A stretch of 64,000 nt of DNA from Ignavibacteria bacterium (GTDB lineage: Bacteria; Bacteroidota; Ignavibacteria; Tepidaquicellales; Tepidaquicellaceae). Below are positions 20,761-28,590 of the stretch, one piece after another. How positions within the stretch are numbered: the first letter of the stretch is position 1; each line of letters begins with the position of its first letter. Location of the stretch: NCBI GenBank assembly GCA_036262055.1, contig DATAJP010000002.1:1-64000 (forward strand), written 5' to 3'. The notes under the pieces were generated by a model. That model saw only the letters and a list, made by a program, of their open reading frames with translations, was not told where the DNA came from and ran no database searches. A program made the translations under genes and the position numbers.

Positions 20761-21846
20761 TTAAAATTCAGCACCTAAAGTAAAGATACCTTCTATTTTG
20801 TAATCTTTGTTTCCGTTATCGAATATTTTTACATCATCTCCCATCATTAAATAGCGTGATTCCAATCTGACATAACCGTAACCAACGGGTCTGTATTCTA
20901 TTCCCGCGGTTACACCTGTGCCTTTGAATCCTACCAATGCTCCGTTTGTATTCAGGAATAAACCTGATAAAACTCCATCAGGATCGCTGAAATAATCACC
21001 TCTGATAGTTGCACTGAAATTTTTATTAATAGTATATTTCATTGAAAGCAGCGCACCGAATAAGCTTGCTGAAGCAGTCGAATCGGAAATCTTGCTTTTT
21101 CCCTGAATTGCAAAATCTATCCCTGTTAATATTTCAAATTTATTGTTAAATATATATTTGAATACAAGATTATTATAAAATCTTATTTTTGAGACTGATC
21201 CAGGTGGCTGTTCATTACCTAAAATATTATTGTAAGTAATAGCAGTTTGGCTGTTTGGAGTTATTCCAATCTGCAATCCGAATGATTTATTTTTATTATT
21301 ATCATCCAGTTGATTATATCCGTTCAAAACAAATAACGCTGCATTAACTTTATCTGAAAAAATATAGGATACTTTTAAGCCGCTTTGATAAAACGGTTCG
21401 AAATAAGTCGGAAGTGCTATTGAAGTCAAATAATTAGATTTAGGAATTGCGCTTTCTGCACCTATATGAGTTAAAAAAAATCCACCGTCTATCCATAAAT
21501 TTTCAGCAGGTGAAAACCCAACGTTTGCTTCCTGAATAAATCTTTTTTCATAAGGAGCCCAGTTATAATCGGGAATATCACCAAATTGCACAGTAAAAAT
21601 TCCTCTTAATTTTTTTGCATCATCATACTTGATTGTTAATGATGCAACGTCAAGACGAGATTCATCAGTAAATGGTGCCGTCCCGCTAAATTTGCTGACT
21701 GCCTGATTAATGTCATTATCTTTTTCATAATATGCTTCGACATTACCTGAAATTTTCAAGTTACCGGCATCTATAAATTGCGCATTTGTTTTAGTAGTTA
21801 AAAAAATGAACATAAAAAAACCTAAAATAAATTTTGTAGTTTTCAT
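20761..21846 (-). CDS. Outer-membrane beta-barrel porin of the kdp operon
   Basis: 361-residue outer-membrane protein with a signal peptide (~1-22, ending TNAQ). The body has alternating hydrophobic/polar strands (GNVEAYYEKDND; KLRGIFTVQFGDIP; YGYVRLESRYLMM) and ends GIFTLGAEF, with a C-terminal aromatic residue typical of barrels. It resembles the BBP2-like porins found in Bacteroidota kdp operons. A likely role is letting potassium or another small solute cross the outer membrane when external potassium is scarce; the substrate is inferred from context. Confidence 0.8.
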   Translation of the reverse strand: MKTTKFILGFFMFIFLTTKTNAQFIDAGNLKISGNVEAYYEKDNDINQAVSKFSGTAPFTDESRLDVASLTIKYDDAKKLRGIFTVQFGDIPDYNWAPYEKRFIQEANVGFSPAENLWIDGGFFLTHIGAESAIPKSNYLTSIALPTYFEPFYQSGLKVSYIFSDKVNAALFVLNGYNQLDDNNKNKSFGLQIGITPNSQTAITYNNILGNEQPPGSVSKIRFYNNLVFKYIFNNKFEILTGIDFAIQGKSKISDSTASASLFGALLSMKYTINKNFSATIRGDYFSDPDGVLSGLFLNTNGALVGFKGTGVTAGIEYRPVGYGYVRLESRYLMMGDDVKIFDNGNKDYKIEGIFTLGAEF

Positions 21847-21871
21847 TTTAAAATTATGTTTCTCCTCTTAT

Positions 21872-21955
21872 CTAAATTTTATCGGTTAAATCTATCAGCT
21901 TAAAAAGCACTGCAAACAAAATGAATCCGAGAATTAGTGAGATTATTATTTCCAT
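21872..21955 (-). CDS. Possible single-helix micro-protein (27 aa)
   Basis: First possible reading frame downstream of the sigma-54 promoter: MEIIISLILGFILFAVLF, then KLIDLTDKI-stop. It has one strong hydrophobic helix and a short charged tail, like KdpF in design. There is no clear ribosome-binding site, but such sites are weak in this group. It could be a second small Kdp-associated peptide or a leader peptide. Support is position and hydrophobicity only. Confidence 0.4.
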   Translation of the reverse strand: MEIIISLILGFILFAVLFKLIDLTDKI

Positions 21956-21979
21956 AAAAAGTTTTTATAATATATTATT

Positions 21980-21994
21980 CCAATAGACGTGCCA
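21980..21994 (-). promoter_or_regulatory. Sigma-54 (-24/-12) promoter of the kdp operon
   Basis: On the minus strand the sequence reads TGGCAC-GTCTA-TTGG, matching the sigma-54 consensus TGGCAC-N5-TTGC with one mismatch. It lies upstream of the porin/kdp genes and downstream of the gene for a sigma-54 activator on the same strand, which is the expected geometry. Confidence 0.8.
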
Positions 21995-22042
21995 ATAACC
22001 AACATCATGTTAATATGAAGTTTAGAAGAAATTAACTTATGT

Positions 22043-22073
22043 CAAAATGAGAAAATTCTCAAAATGAGAATTT
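22043..22073. promoter_or_regulatory. Likely enhancer (UAS) for the sigma-54 activator
   Basis: A perfect inverted repeat, AAATTCTCA (22053-22061) and TGAGAATTT (22065-22073), with a 3-base spacer. The segment CAAAATGAG occurs twice (22043-22051 and 22060-22068), giving an extra half-site. The palindrome centre is ~70 bases upstream of the -24 element, the normal spacing for an activator binding site. Confidence 0.7.
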
Positions 22074-22101
22074 AAAATGATGTGTAAAAATGGAAATGAG
22101 A

Positions 22102-23457
22102 TTATTCTAAACCGTATTCTTTGAGCTTTCGGTAGAGAGTTGCTGTACCAATGCCAAGACGTTTAACGGCAATAGTTTTATTGTGTGAGGAATCTTCAAG
22201 AACTTTTTTAATATGAATTTTTTCAAGTTCTTCGAGAGTGAGGTTTTTATCGGTTAATTCAGTAATATCGGATGGATTTAATTTGTATTCTAAAACTTCA
22301 TTTGGCAAGCTTTCTTTTTTTATTGTATTATCAGAAGTTAATATAACGGCACGTTCAATTACATTTTTAAGTTCTCGTATATTTCCTTTCCATTGATATT
22401 TCAGTAAAACATCTTTTGCAGAAGGTTCAATATGTGAAACTTCTTTTGAAAGCTTCATTGAATAATAAGTAAGAAAATATTTTATTAGTAATTCAAGGTC
22501 GTCAATTCTTTCCCGCAAAGGCGGCAGATAAATGACAAAAGGTGAAATTCTATAGTATAAATCATTTCTGAAATTATTTCTTTCGGATTCATGGAGCAAA
22601 TCTTTATTTGTCGCTGCAATTATCCTGACATCAATATGCCTCTGCTGCGAGTCTCCGACACGGTTATATGTTCCGTTTTCAATTACACGCAATAACTTTG
22701 CCTGCGTTTCATAACTCATGTCTCCAATCTCATCAAGAAAAATCGTTCCTCCGTTTGTTTCTTCAAAATATCCTTTCTTATCCTGTAGTGCTCCGGTGAA
22801 CGCACCTTTCTTATAACCAAACAATTCAGATTCCTGTAAATCTTTTGGAATTGCGCTACAATTAATCGTTACAAAAGATTTATCTTTACGTTTACTTGCA
22901 TAATGTATTGCCTCAGCAAATAATTCTTTTCCTGTTCCGGTTTCACCTAAAATTAAAACAGTCGTATCAGTGGGAGCAACTTTTTTTGCAAGCTCAATTG
23001 CCTCCGAAATTTCTTTTGACTTACCTATAATATTATTGAAAGAAGCTTTCGCTTCTATTTTACTACGAAGATTTTTTATTTCAGTTCTTAATTCATGTTT
23101 CTCAAGTGCTTTCTTGACTGTTGCAATTATTTTATCCTCGTTATCTCCCTTAGTTATATAATCAAATGCGCCATTCTTCATTGCTTCAACCCCATCTTCA
23201 ATTGAACCGAAAGCGGAAATCACAATCACTTCGGTATCGGGATATTCTTCTTTGATTTGTTTTGTTAGCTTGATGCCGTTTACATCGGGAAGTTTTACAT
23301 CGGCAATAACGAGTGGGTAATATTTATTCTTTAATTTTTTTAATCCGTCAGTCGCGTTTTCAACTGAAACAACTTCAAATCCCTCAAGCTTTAAAATCTT
23401 CTCAAGAAGAATTCTTATATTAACTTCGTCATCTACTAATAAAATCATATATAACAA
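22102..23457 (-). CDS. Sigma-54-dependent response regulator (NtrC family)
   Basis: Transcription activator of 451 residues. Receiver domain at ~4-120 with phospho-acceptor Asp53 (VIADVK). AAA+ domain at ~143-370 with Walker A GETGTGKE (171-178) and the sigma-54 contact motif GAFTGA (218-223). Fis-type HTH at the C terminus (NKTIAVKRLGIGTATLYRKL). When phosphorylated by the kinase of this operon it should remodel sigma-54 polymerase at the promoter at 21980-21994, so the kdp genes are probably switched by NtrC-type logic instead of the OmpR-type KdpE of E. coli. The ATG of MILLVDDE, three codons in, is an equally plausible start. Confidence 0.93.
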   Translation of the reverse strand: MLYMILLVDDEVNIRILLEKILKLEGFEVVSVENATDGLKKLKNKYYPLVIADVKLPDVNGIKLTKQIKEEYPDTEVIVISAFGSIEDGVEAMKNGAFDYITKGDNEDKIIATVKKALEKHELRTEIKNLRSKIEAKASFNNIIGKSKEISEAIELAKKVAPTDTTVLILGETGTGKELFAEAIHYASKRKDKSFVTINCSAIPKDLQESELFGYKKGAFTGALQDKKGYFEETNGGTIFLDEIGDMSYETQAKLLRVIENGTYNRVGDSQQRHIDVRIIAATNKDLLHESERNNFRNDLYYRISPFVIYLPPLRERIDDLELLIKYFLTYYSMKLSKEVSHIEPSAKDVLLKYQWKGNIRELKNVIERAVILTSDNTIKKESLPNEVLEYKLNPSDITELTDKNLTLEELEKIHIKKVLEDSSHNKTIAVKRLGIGTATLYRKLKEYGLE

Positions 23458-23701
23458 ATGGTTTTACAAAAATTAAGGATATAAAATTTATAAAGAAGAC
23501 TAATAATTTAGTATATTTTGAACTTAAATTGGGAAATTAACATTCATTTTTGTTACCATTATTTGTTACTGTAAAGAATTTATAGCTTTTGGTAGTAAAA
23601 CAGTGGTAAAAAATTAAAAAATCTTATTAGTTTTTGAAAAAATTAATTTATAAAAACTAATTTTTGCTGCGGATTTCAATAAATTTTTGAATAATTGTGA
23701 A

Positions 23702-23719
23702 CTACTTCCCGATGCAGAA
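23702..23719 (-). repeat. att-like site 2 (copy of mnmE 3' end)
   Basis: Minus strand reads TTCTGCATCGGGAAGTAG, encoding F-C-I-G-K-stop with a different stop codon from mnmE itself. It is 16 of 18 identical to the copy at 13054 and also 16 of 18 identical to the mnmE end. It is the predicted distal border of the integrase-bearing element. Confidence 0.8.
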
Positions 23720-23779
23720 TGTGAAGTGAATTTCTAAGTATATTATAAATAAGGTATTAAGGAATGTAAATTTTTTAAA

Positions 23780-23798
23780 AGGTGTAAATAAAGTGTAA
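23780..23798 (+). repeat. Left-end integrase arm-type repeats
   Basis: Two direct copies, AGGTGTAA (23780-23787) and AAGTGTAA (23791-23798), ~60 bases inside att copy 2. The same octamers occur five times at the other end of the element. Their position at both ends suggests arm sites for the integrase. Confidence 0.55.
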
Positions 23799-23801
23799 AT
23801 A

Positions 23802-24470
23802 TCATTGCTCTGAAGTTGGTATTTCGCAGGGTTGTGTTAATGTCATTTCATCCGGATATGGCAAACAAAACTCAATTTTATCCTCAATACTTCCGTTTAA
23901 AAAATCTATTCCGGTTTGATAATCCAATATCACAGGCATACGGTCTTTTGGATGAATGTTTCTTGTTACTGAATTGCCGGAAGTTGTTATTAACGTGCAG
24001 GAATATGTCCCATCTGATTCACGCCTATAATAACCTGCGCAAAAGAAAATATCTTTGTCTTTAAATTTAAACTCGTATGGTTGTTTTACTTTTTTTGTAG
24101 TCTTTCTTCCCGTAGGTGTAAACGCAGGTTGTTTTTCTTCTTTCCACTCAAAAAATCTATTCATAACAATTAAACAAGGGTTTTCATCTAATAGCTTTTG
24201 CCAATAGTCCGCCGCTCTGCCCTTTATAATTTCCTCAACTTTACTATTCATCATTGCAGGATTTACTTTTAATTTAAAGCCCCATCTCATTGTATCAATT
24301 ACATATTCATCTCCCGATTTTTTGATAATCATTATATCATTTGTAGGTCTTACATCATATTGTTTAGGAAATTTATCCTTTATTGCATTAATTAATTGCA
24401 ATTGTCTGTATAGTCTGAAACTTTTTACAAGTGCTTCAGTGCTGATTAAATTTTCAAATCTTCCACACAT
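23802..24470 (-). CDS. SRAP protein (YedK/HMCES family), abasic-site DNA-protein crosslinker
   Basis: SRAP proteins form a covalent link through Cys2 to abasic sites in single-stranded DNA and so protect them from cleavage. The 222-residue protein begins MCGRF, leaving Cys2 after Met removal. Other active-site residues are present: Asn75 (MMNSK), Glu108 (NRFFEWK) and His173 (NIHPKDRMPV). It is divergent from a Y-family polymerase gene; the 115-base gap carries a strong palindrome. The pairing suggests a damage-tolerance module, perhaps protecting single-stranded element DNA during rolling-circle replication (inference). Confidence 0.92.
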   Translation of the reverse strand: MCGRFENLISTEALVKSFRLYRQLQLINAIKDKFPKQYDVRPTNDIMIIKKSGDEYVIDTMRWGFKLKVNPAMMNSKVEEIIKGRAADYWQKLLDENPCLIVMNRFFEWKEEKQPAFTPTGRKTTKKVKQPYEFKFKDKDIFFCAGYYRRESDGTYSCTLITTSGNSVTRNIHPKDRMPVILDYQTGIDFLNGSIEDKIEFCLPYPDEMTLTQPCEIPTSEQ

Positions 24471-24504
24471 TTATTAACTTTTTTATTTTAGAGAAATTAG
24501 CAAA

Positions 24505-24585
24505 ATACCATAAATGATAAAGGGATAAAATTTATCATTTATGTATTTAATTATTCATTATATTATACCATAAATTATTAAGGAT
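24505..24585. promoter_or_regulatory. Divergent operator between SRAP and polymerase genes
   Basis: Perfect 13-bp inverted repeat: CATAAATGATAAA (24509-24521) and TTTATCATTTATG (24531-24543), 9-base spacer. The left arm belongs to a motif, ATACCATAAATGATAAAGG (24505-), repeated with few changes at 24565-24585 (ATACCATAAATTATTAAGG), directly before the polymerase ATG. It looks like a repressor operator, perhaps LexA-like or element-specific. Confidence 0.6.
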
Positions 24586-25920
24586 ATGCAAGATTTAAGC
24601 TCATCATATTTTGTCCCACGTGAAAATGATTTAGTTCATCAAACCTATAAGCGTGTCCGTATGATGCCCTTGTATTCATTCCCTTGTCTTAAATACTTTA
24701 ACTTGGCTTTAAAAGAACATAAAGACCGATTTTTCATTCATTTTGATTTAGACTGCTTTTATTGTCAGGTTGAAACAAGGGACAATCCTAAATACAAAGG
24801 AAAGCCCGTAGGTGTTATTAGCGTTTCTGATAGCACTTATAAGGGCATAGTAATGACTACAAATTATGAAGCGAGAGCATTGGGCATAGATATAGCTATG
24901 AGTGTATTAGAAGCCCGTATGAAATGCCCTGAACTTATTTTAATAAATTGCTACGGTCAAAAGTATGAAGCAATCCTGAATAAGATTAAGAAAATGATTT
25001 ATAATTTCGTTCCTCCGGAATGCCTTGAGCAATACAGCATAGATGAGTGTTTCGTGGATTTAAGCCCTGTTTGTAAGACTTGGAAACAAGCATTAGATTT
25101 AGCAATAACGATTAAGCAGGAAATATGGAATATGGAAAATCTCACTACTTCAATTGGATTAAGTTATAATAAAACATATTCAAAGATTGCTACCAAACTG
25201 CAAAAACCAAACGGATTAACTTTAATAACACACGAGAATAAAGAAAAAATTTTGTATGATTTACCTGCTGAAAAAATTTGGGGCATTGGAAATAGAATTA
25301 AGAAACGATTGAATGGTTATAAGATAAATACTATCGGAGATTTAGCGAATGCGAGTGAATATACATTAAGAAAAGAATTTGGCATTAATGGTATTTGTTA
25401 TTACCGGATGGCACGTGGAGAAGATACAACTGAAATTTTTCACGCTTTGGAAATGAGAGGACACGAAAAAAGTCTAATGACCCAGCACAGTCGAGACAAC
25501 GCAACTGCGTATGAACCTGAAATCATTGCAGAAATCCGCAGAAGCATTGAATATTTATGCAGAAAATTAAGGTCAAAGAAATTAACTGCGAAAGGTTTAT
25601 TAATTGTTTTACGATATGACAATCTTATGTATGATGTTGAAATGTCGAATTTATCATTATACACAAATGATGAAAGATTATTATTAAAATATGCTTTAGT
25701 TCTTTATCATAGAATTATCAAAAATCCTACCTGCGCAGTCCGGCAAGTCGGAGCTTGTGTGTATGATTTGCAAACCGATAATGAAACATATAATTACGAT
25801 ATGTTTGAGCATTATAAAAATCTTCCATTTTTAGCTATAGATAAAATTAAAGAGCGTTACGGTGAAAATGCAATCCGTATAGGATTGAATAAATACGAGG
25901 AGAAACCAAACAATGTATAA
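24586..25920 (+). CDS. Y-family translesion DNA polymerase (DinB/UmuC type)
   Basis: Error-prone polymerase that copies past damaged bases. Of 444 residues, the catalytic metal ligands are in HFDLDCF (Asp54, Asp56) and YSIDECFVD (Asp153, Glu154). Thumb HhH region at ~225-285 (EKIWGIGNRIKKRLN) and little-finger domain to the C terminus are present. About 48 residues precede the usual polymerase start, an extension often seen in element-borne Bacteroidota versions. The start ATG sits at the end of the putative operator. Its 3' end overlaps the next small gene by 8 bases, so the two are made together. Confidence 0.93.
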   Translation: MQDLSSSYFVPRENDLVHQTYKRVRMMPLYSFPCLKYFNLALKEHKDRFFIHFDLDCFYCQVETRDNPKYKGKPVGVISVSDSTYKGIVMTTNYEARALGIDIAMSVLEARMKCPELILINCYGQKYEAILNKIKKMIYNFVPPECLEQYSIDECFVDLSPVCKTWKQALDLAITIKQEIWNMENLTTSIGLSYNKTYSKIATKLQKPNGLTLITHENKEKILYDLPAEKIWGIGNRIKKRLNGYKINTIGDLANASEYTLRKEFGINGICYYRMARGEDTTEIFHALEMRGHEKSLMTQHSRDNATAYEPEIIAEIRRSIEYLCRKLRSKKLTAKGLLIVLRYDNLMYDVEMSNLSLYTNDERLLLKYALVLYHRIIKNPTCAVRQVGACVYDLQTDNETYNYDMFEHYKNLPFLAIDKIKERYGENAIRIGLNKYEEKPNNV

Positions 25921-26164
25921 ACCGGAAAATGAACCTGTTAAAGTTGTTGCTTACTTTGATACTAAAATAAAAATATTAAAGTTTAAATTTGGTAATACGG
26001 TTTATAAAGTCAGTGAACAAATTTCTTATTGGAAAGAAATGAAAGGCGAGAACAAATTTTCATATTATACTTTAAAATGTGCAGAACAAAACTTCCTTTG
26101 CGAACTTCAATTCAATCATACCGATTTAAAATGGGTTTTAATTCATTGGGATATACTTTATTAG
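25913..26164 (+). CDS. Small polymerase partner, DUF6504-like (83 aa)
   Basis: Overlaps the polymerase gene by 8 bases, implying translational coupling. The middle (KFKFGNTVYKVSEQISYWKE, then NFLCELQFN and WVLIHWD) is a small beta-rich fold resembling DUF6504, which accompanies or is fused to translesion polymerases (family assignment from memory). It probably modulates the polymerase or binds DNA. It ends 41 bases before the convergent subtilase gene. Confidence 0.6.
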   Translation: MYKPENEPVKVVAYFDTKIKILKFKFGNTVYKVSEQISYWKEMKGENKFSYYTLKCAEQNFLCELQFNHTDLKWVLIHWDILY

Positions 26165-26205
26165 ATTTATATATAACATTTCTTTTTGTAAATAATAAAT
26201 AATTA

Positions 26206-28590
26206 TTATCTTATTCTTGTTCTCACTTGAACTTCATTTCTTATTTCAGAATATAAATCAATTTCAGCTTCATGTTCTATCATTAAAGAAATACAAAATT
26301 TTTGTTTGTAATTTTCATCTGTAATCCATTTATTTTTATTAAACAGTATTAGCGTTAAAGGATTTAGTATTTTTTTTCTTGGAAATGTTTTTGTACCTTT
26401 TTGATGACAAGTACAACTTCTAACATTTGACGTAGGTTCTAATTTCAAAGCCGAAGTACTTGAAATTATCTCTTCGGTTTCATCATCAATATTTTCAATT
26501 ACTGAATTATTTTTTAAAACTATATCTGATTCTATACCATTAAATAATCTAAATTCCATTACATTACCAAAATAAGAATCTCCTCTCGTTGCCCGTGTTA
26601 TTGGATTAAAGGTTAAAACAATAGAAATTCTTTTATTCCCATTAGTATTATTAAATATTTCAGGTAAATTTAAACTATAACATAGAACCTTATCCAATCC
26701 GATTTCATTTTCATCATAAAGTACAACTTTATTATTTGTAGAAAAAACAGCATCCTCATAATTTGGAAGTCCATATCCAATAGTAAATAATTTTTTCTTT
26801 TTAATTTCTGTTTCCGAACCTTTAAAATTTAAGTCAAATTTATCATTTGCAGATTGTAATATAATATTTTTAATAAAATTAGATGAAGAATTTAAAAAAT
26901 GATTTCCTACTTTACCAATAGTATTTGATATTTTAGGCGCAGAAAAACTTGTACCAGAATCGAATCTAAATAATTCTGAACTAATTTCATTTGACAATAC
27001 TGTTAATTTAGAACCAATATTAACAGTGATGTTACCTGCTATTTCATTACAAATTATATTTCCTCCAAACTCTACCAATTCAGGCTTAATAGCTTTATTA
27101 ATTCCTTCGCCTGTTCTGGTAAAAGGTGATGGTTCTTTTTCATTCGCAATTGGATGCCAAATATCTCCATCATTTCTATTCAATATTTTTGGTGTTGGAG
27201 CTAAAGAACCTACAGTTAATGAAAGAGATGATGTCGCTGGATTAATGATTTTGAAATCAGAATTGTCGTATAAATAATCTGGATAATTATCAATAATATC
27301 ACTTAAAGAATCAAAATACGTTAATGGGTCTGAGTTTCCTGCTGAAACAACAAAAATAACATTAGGGAATCTTAATGAGATTTCATCAATTAATGATGCT
27401 AATGGAAATTGTTTCTTTAAATTTCCATTCCAAACTTCATAAGTATTCCCTATTGAAATATTAACAACTTTAATTTTATATTCATCTTTTATTAAAAAAG
27501 AATTAACAATATCTAAAAATTGATTTTCAAACAATTTATCTTGACTATAAGACACATTCATGATTACATTTCCCATTTTCTCTGCGTACATTATCTTTGC
27601 AGAAAATAAATAATTACTTGCTGAAAAAACTTTATCATCAATGCATTTATCGATATCACCATAGAGACAATTACCACTCACAGCCGTACCATGTCCTACT
27701 GTATCATGTGTCTCTATTTCACCATCTTGAAAATTTTCTTCATGCTTAATTGCATTTTGAAGTAATGGATGATTAGAAATTATTCCAGAATCAATAATAA
27801 GAATACCACATGCGTCCTCTTCAGGTACTTTTACTTCAATATCATTTATATCAATAGTTTTATTTTGTATTGGATTAAATTCTTTAATAAATGGTCTATC
27901 AATTTTTGCAACTTCTTTAAAATTTAATATCTCCTTAAAAACTTCCAAACTTAATTTTACTCTTATTAAGACAAAGGAGTTTGTAATTAATGAATCTAAT
28001 AGTTTAAATTCTTTCTCTTTAAATGTTTCTTGAATTTGAGTTAAAAATCTGTCAATTTTTTCATCTTCCATTCTCCATAATTCAATATTCAAATATGCAC
28101 TTTCATTTTTTTCAATTGGTTTATTTTTTAAAAATTCACCGATTTTATCTTCAGCGTTAATATCTTCTAATGAATCTATTACATTGAAGAATGAATAAGA
28201 ACCTTCTGAATATTTTTCCAATCTTGAATTAAACTGATAAAGACTTTCATCATCACTAAATACTATCCAATAACCTTTTTCGTTATCGGTAATATTTAAA
28301 ACATTAATTCCCATTTTATTTAATTCTTGTTTGAAAAGATTGTAATCAATTTTATGATTAATTATTAATTTAAATATTAGATTTGGGTTTATTTTATCTT
28401 TATATTTAGATTTTAAATCCTCATAGGAATGTATAATTGAATTTGAACTTTCAATATTTTCAATCAAAAATTCTTGTTTATCCCTATCTTGTGGAAAGGG
28501 ATAAGGCGAAAATCCTTTTTTTATAATTCTTTTTTTACGTTGGTTTTCCGGCAGAAGTGGTAGAAACTTTAAATGCTCATATTGTGCCAT
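26206..28590 (-). CDS. ietS: Subtilisin-like (S8) serine protease, IetS-type anti-phage effector
   Basis: 794-residue intracellular S8 protease with no signal peptide. The catalytic triad is complete: Asp267 (IIDSG), His300 (VGHGT), Ser548 (SGTSFSAP), with the oxyanion Asn419 (SAGN). The N-terminal ~255 residues are a non-catalytic region, probably regulatory; the last ~170 form a beta-rich domain. It starts within the stop of the AAA-ATPase gene (TAATG). An ATPase plus subtilase pair is the layout of the ietAS defence system reported in the 2020 screen of predicted anti-phage genes. Likely mode: the ATPase senses infection and licenses proteolysis. Function here is inferred from family and context. 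Confidence 0.78.
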   Translation of the reverse strand: MAQYEHLKFLPLLPENQRKKRIIKKGFSPYPFPQDRDKQEFLIENIESSNSIIHSYEDLKSKYKDKINPNLIFKLIINHKIDYNLFKQELNKMGINVLNITDNEKGYWIVFSDDESLYQFNSRLEKYSEGSYSFFNVIDSLEDINAEDKIGEFLKNKPIEKNESAYLNIELWRMEDEKIDRFLTQIQETFKEKEFKLLDSLITNSFVLIRVKLSLEVFKEILNFKEVAKIDRPFIKEFNPIQNKTIDINDIEVKVPEEDACGILIIDSGIISNHPLLQNAIKHEENFQDGEIETHDTVGHGTAVSGNCLYGDIDKCIDDKVFSASNYLFSAKIMYAEKMGNVIMNVSYSQDKLFENQFLDIVNSFLIKDEYKIKVVNISIGNTYEVWNGNLKKQFPLASLIDEISLRFPNVIFVVSAGNSDPLTYFDSLSDIIDNYPDYLYDNSDFKIINPATSSLSLTVGSLAPTPKILNRNDGDIWHPIANEKEPSPFTRTGEGINKAIKPELVEFGGNIICNEIAGNITVNIGSKLTVLSNEISSELFRFDSGTSFSAPKISNTIGKVGNHFLNSSSNFIKNIILQSANDKFDLNFKGSETEIKKKKLFTIGYGLPNYEDAVFSTNNKVVLYDENEIGLDKVLCYSLNLPEIFNNTNGNKRISIVLTFNPITRATRGDSYFGNVMEFRLFNGIESDIVLKNNSVIENIDDETEEIISSTSALKLEPTSNVRSCTCHQKGTKTFPRKKILNPLTLILFNKNKWITDENYKQKFCISLMIEHEAEIDLYSEIRNEVQVRTRIR

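Larger units (their letters stand above)
13054..23719. mobile_element. Putative kdp island between att copies 1 and 2
   Basis: This ~10.7-kb segment holds only one functional unit: histidine kinase, kdpD, kdpC, kdpB, kdpA, kdpF, two micro-proteins, a porin and the sigma-54 regulator, all on the minus strand. Both borders are direct copies of the mnmE 3' end. It has no integrase of its own, so it would depend on the neighbouring element or be a fixed remnant. That the att copies bound it is seen; that it moved as a unit is inference. Confidence 0.5.
23458..23801. other. Junction between the two islands
   Basis: Gene-free 344 bases. It holds the second mnmE-end copy at 23702-23719 and, on the other side, two GTGTAA-type repeats. 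AGTGGTAAAA occurs near 23596, on the kdp side, as also seen near 13129. No gene or RNA recognised. Confidence 0.6.
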
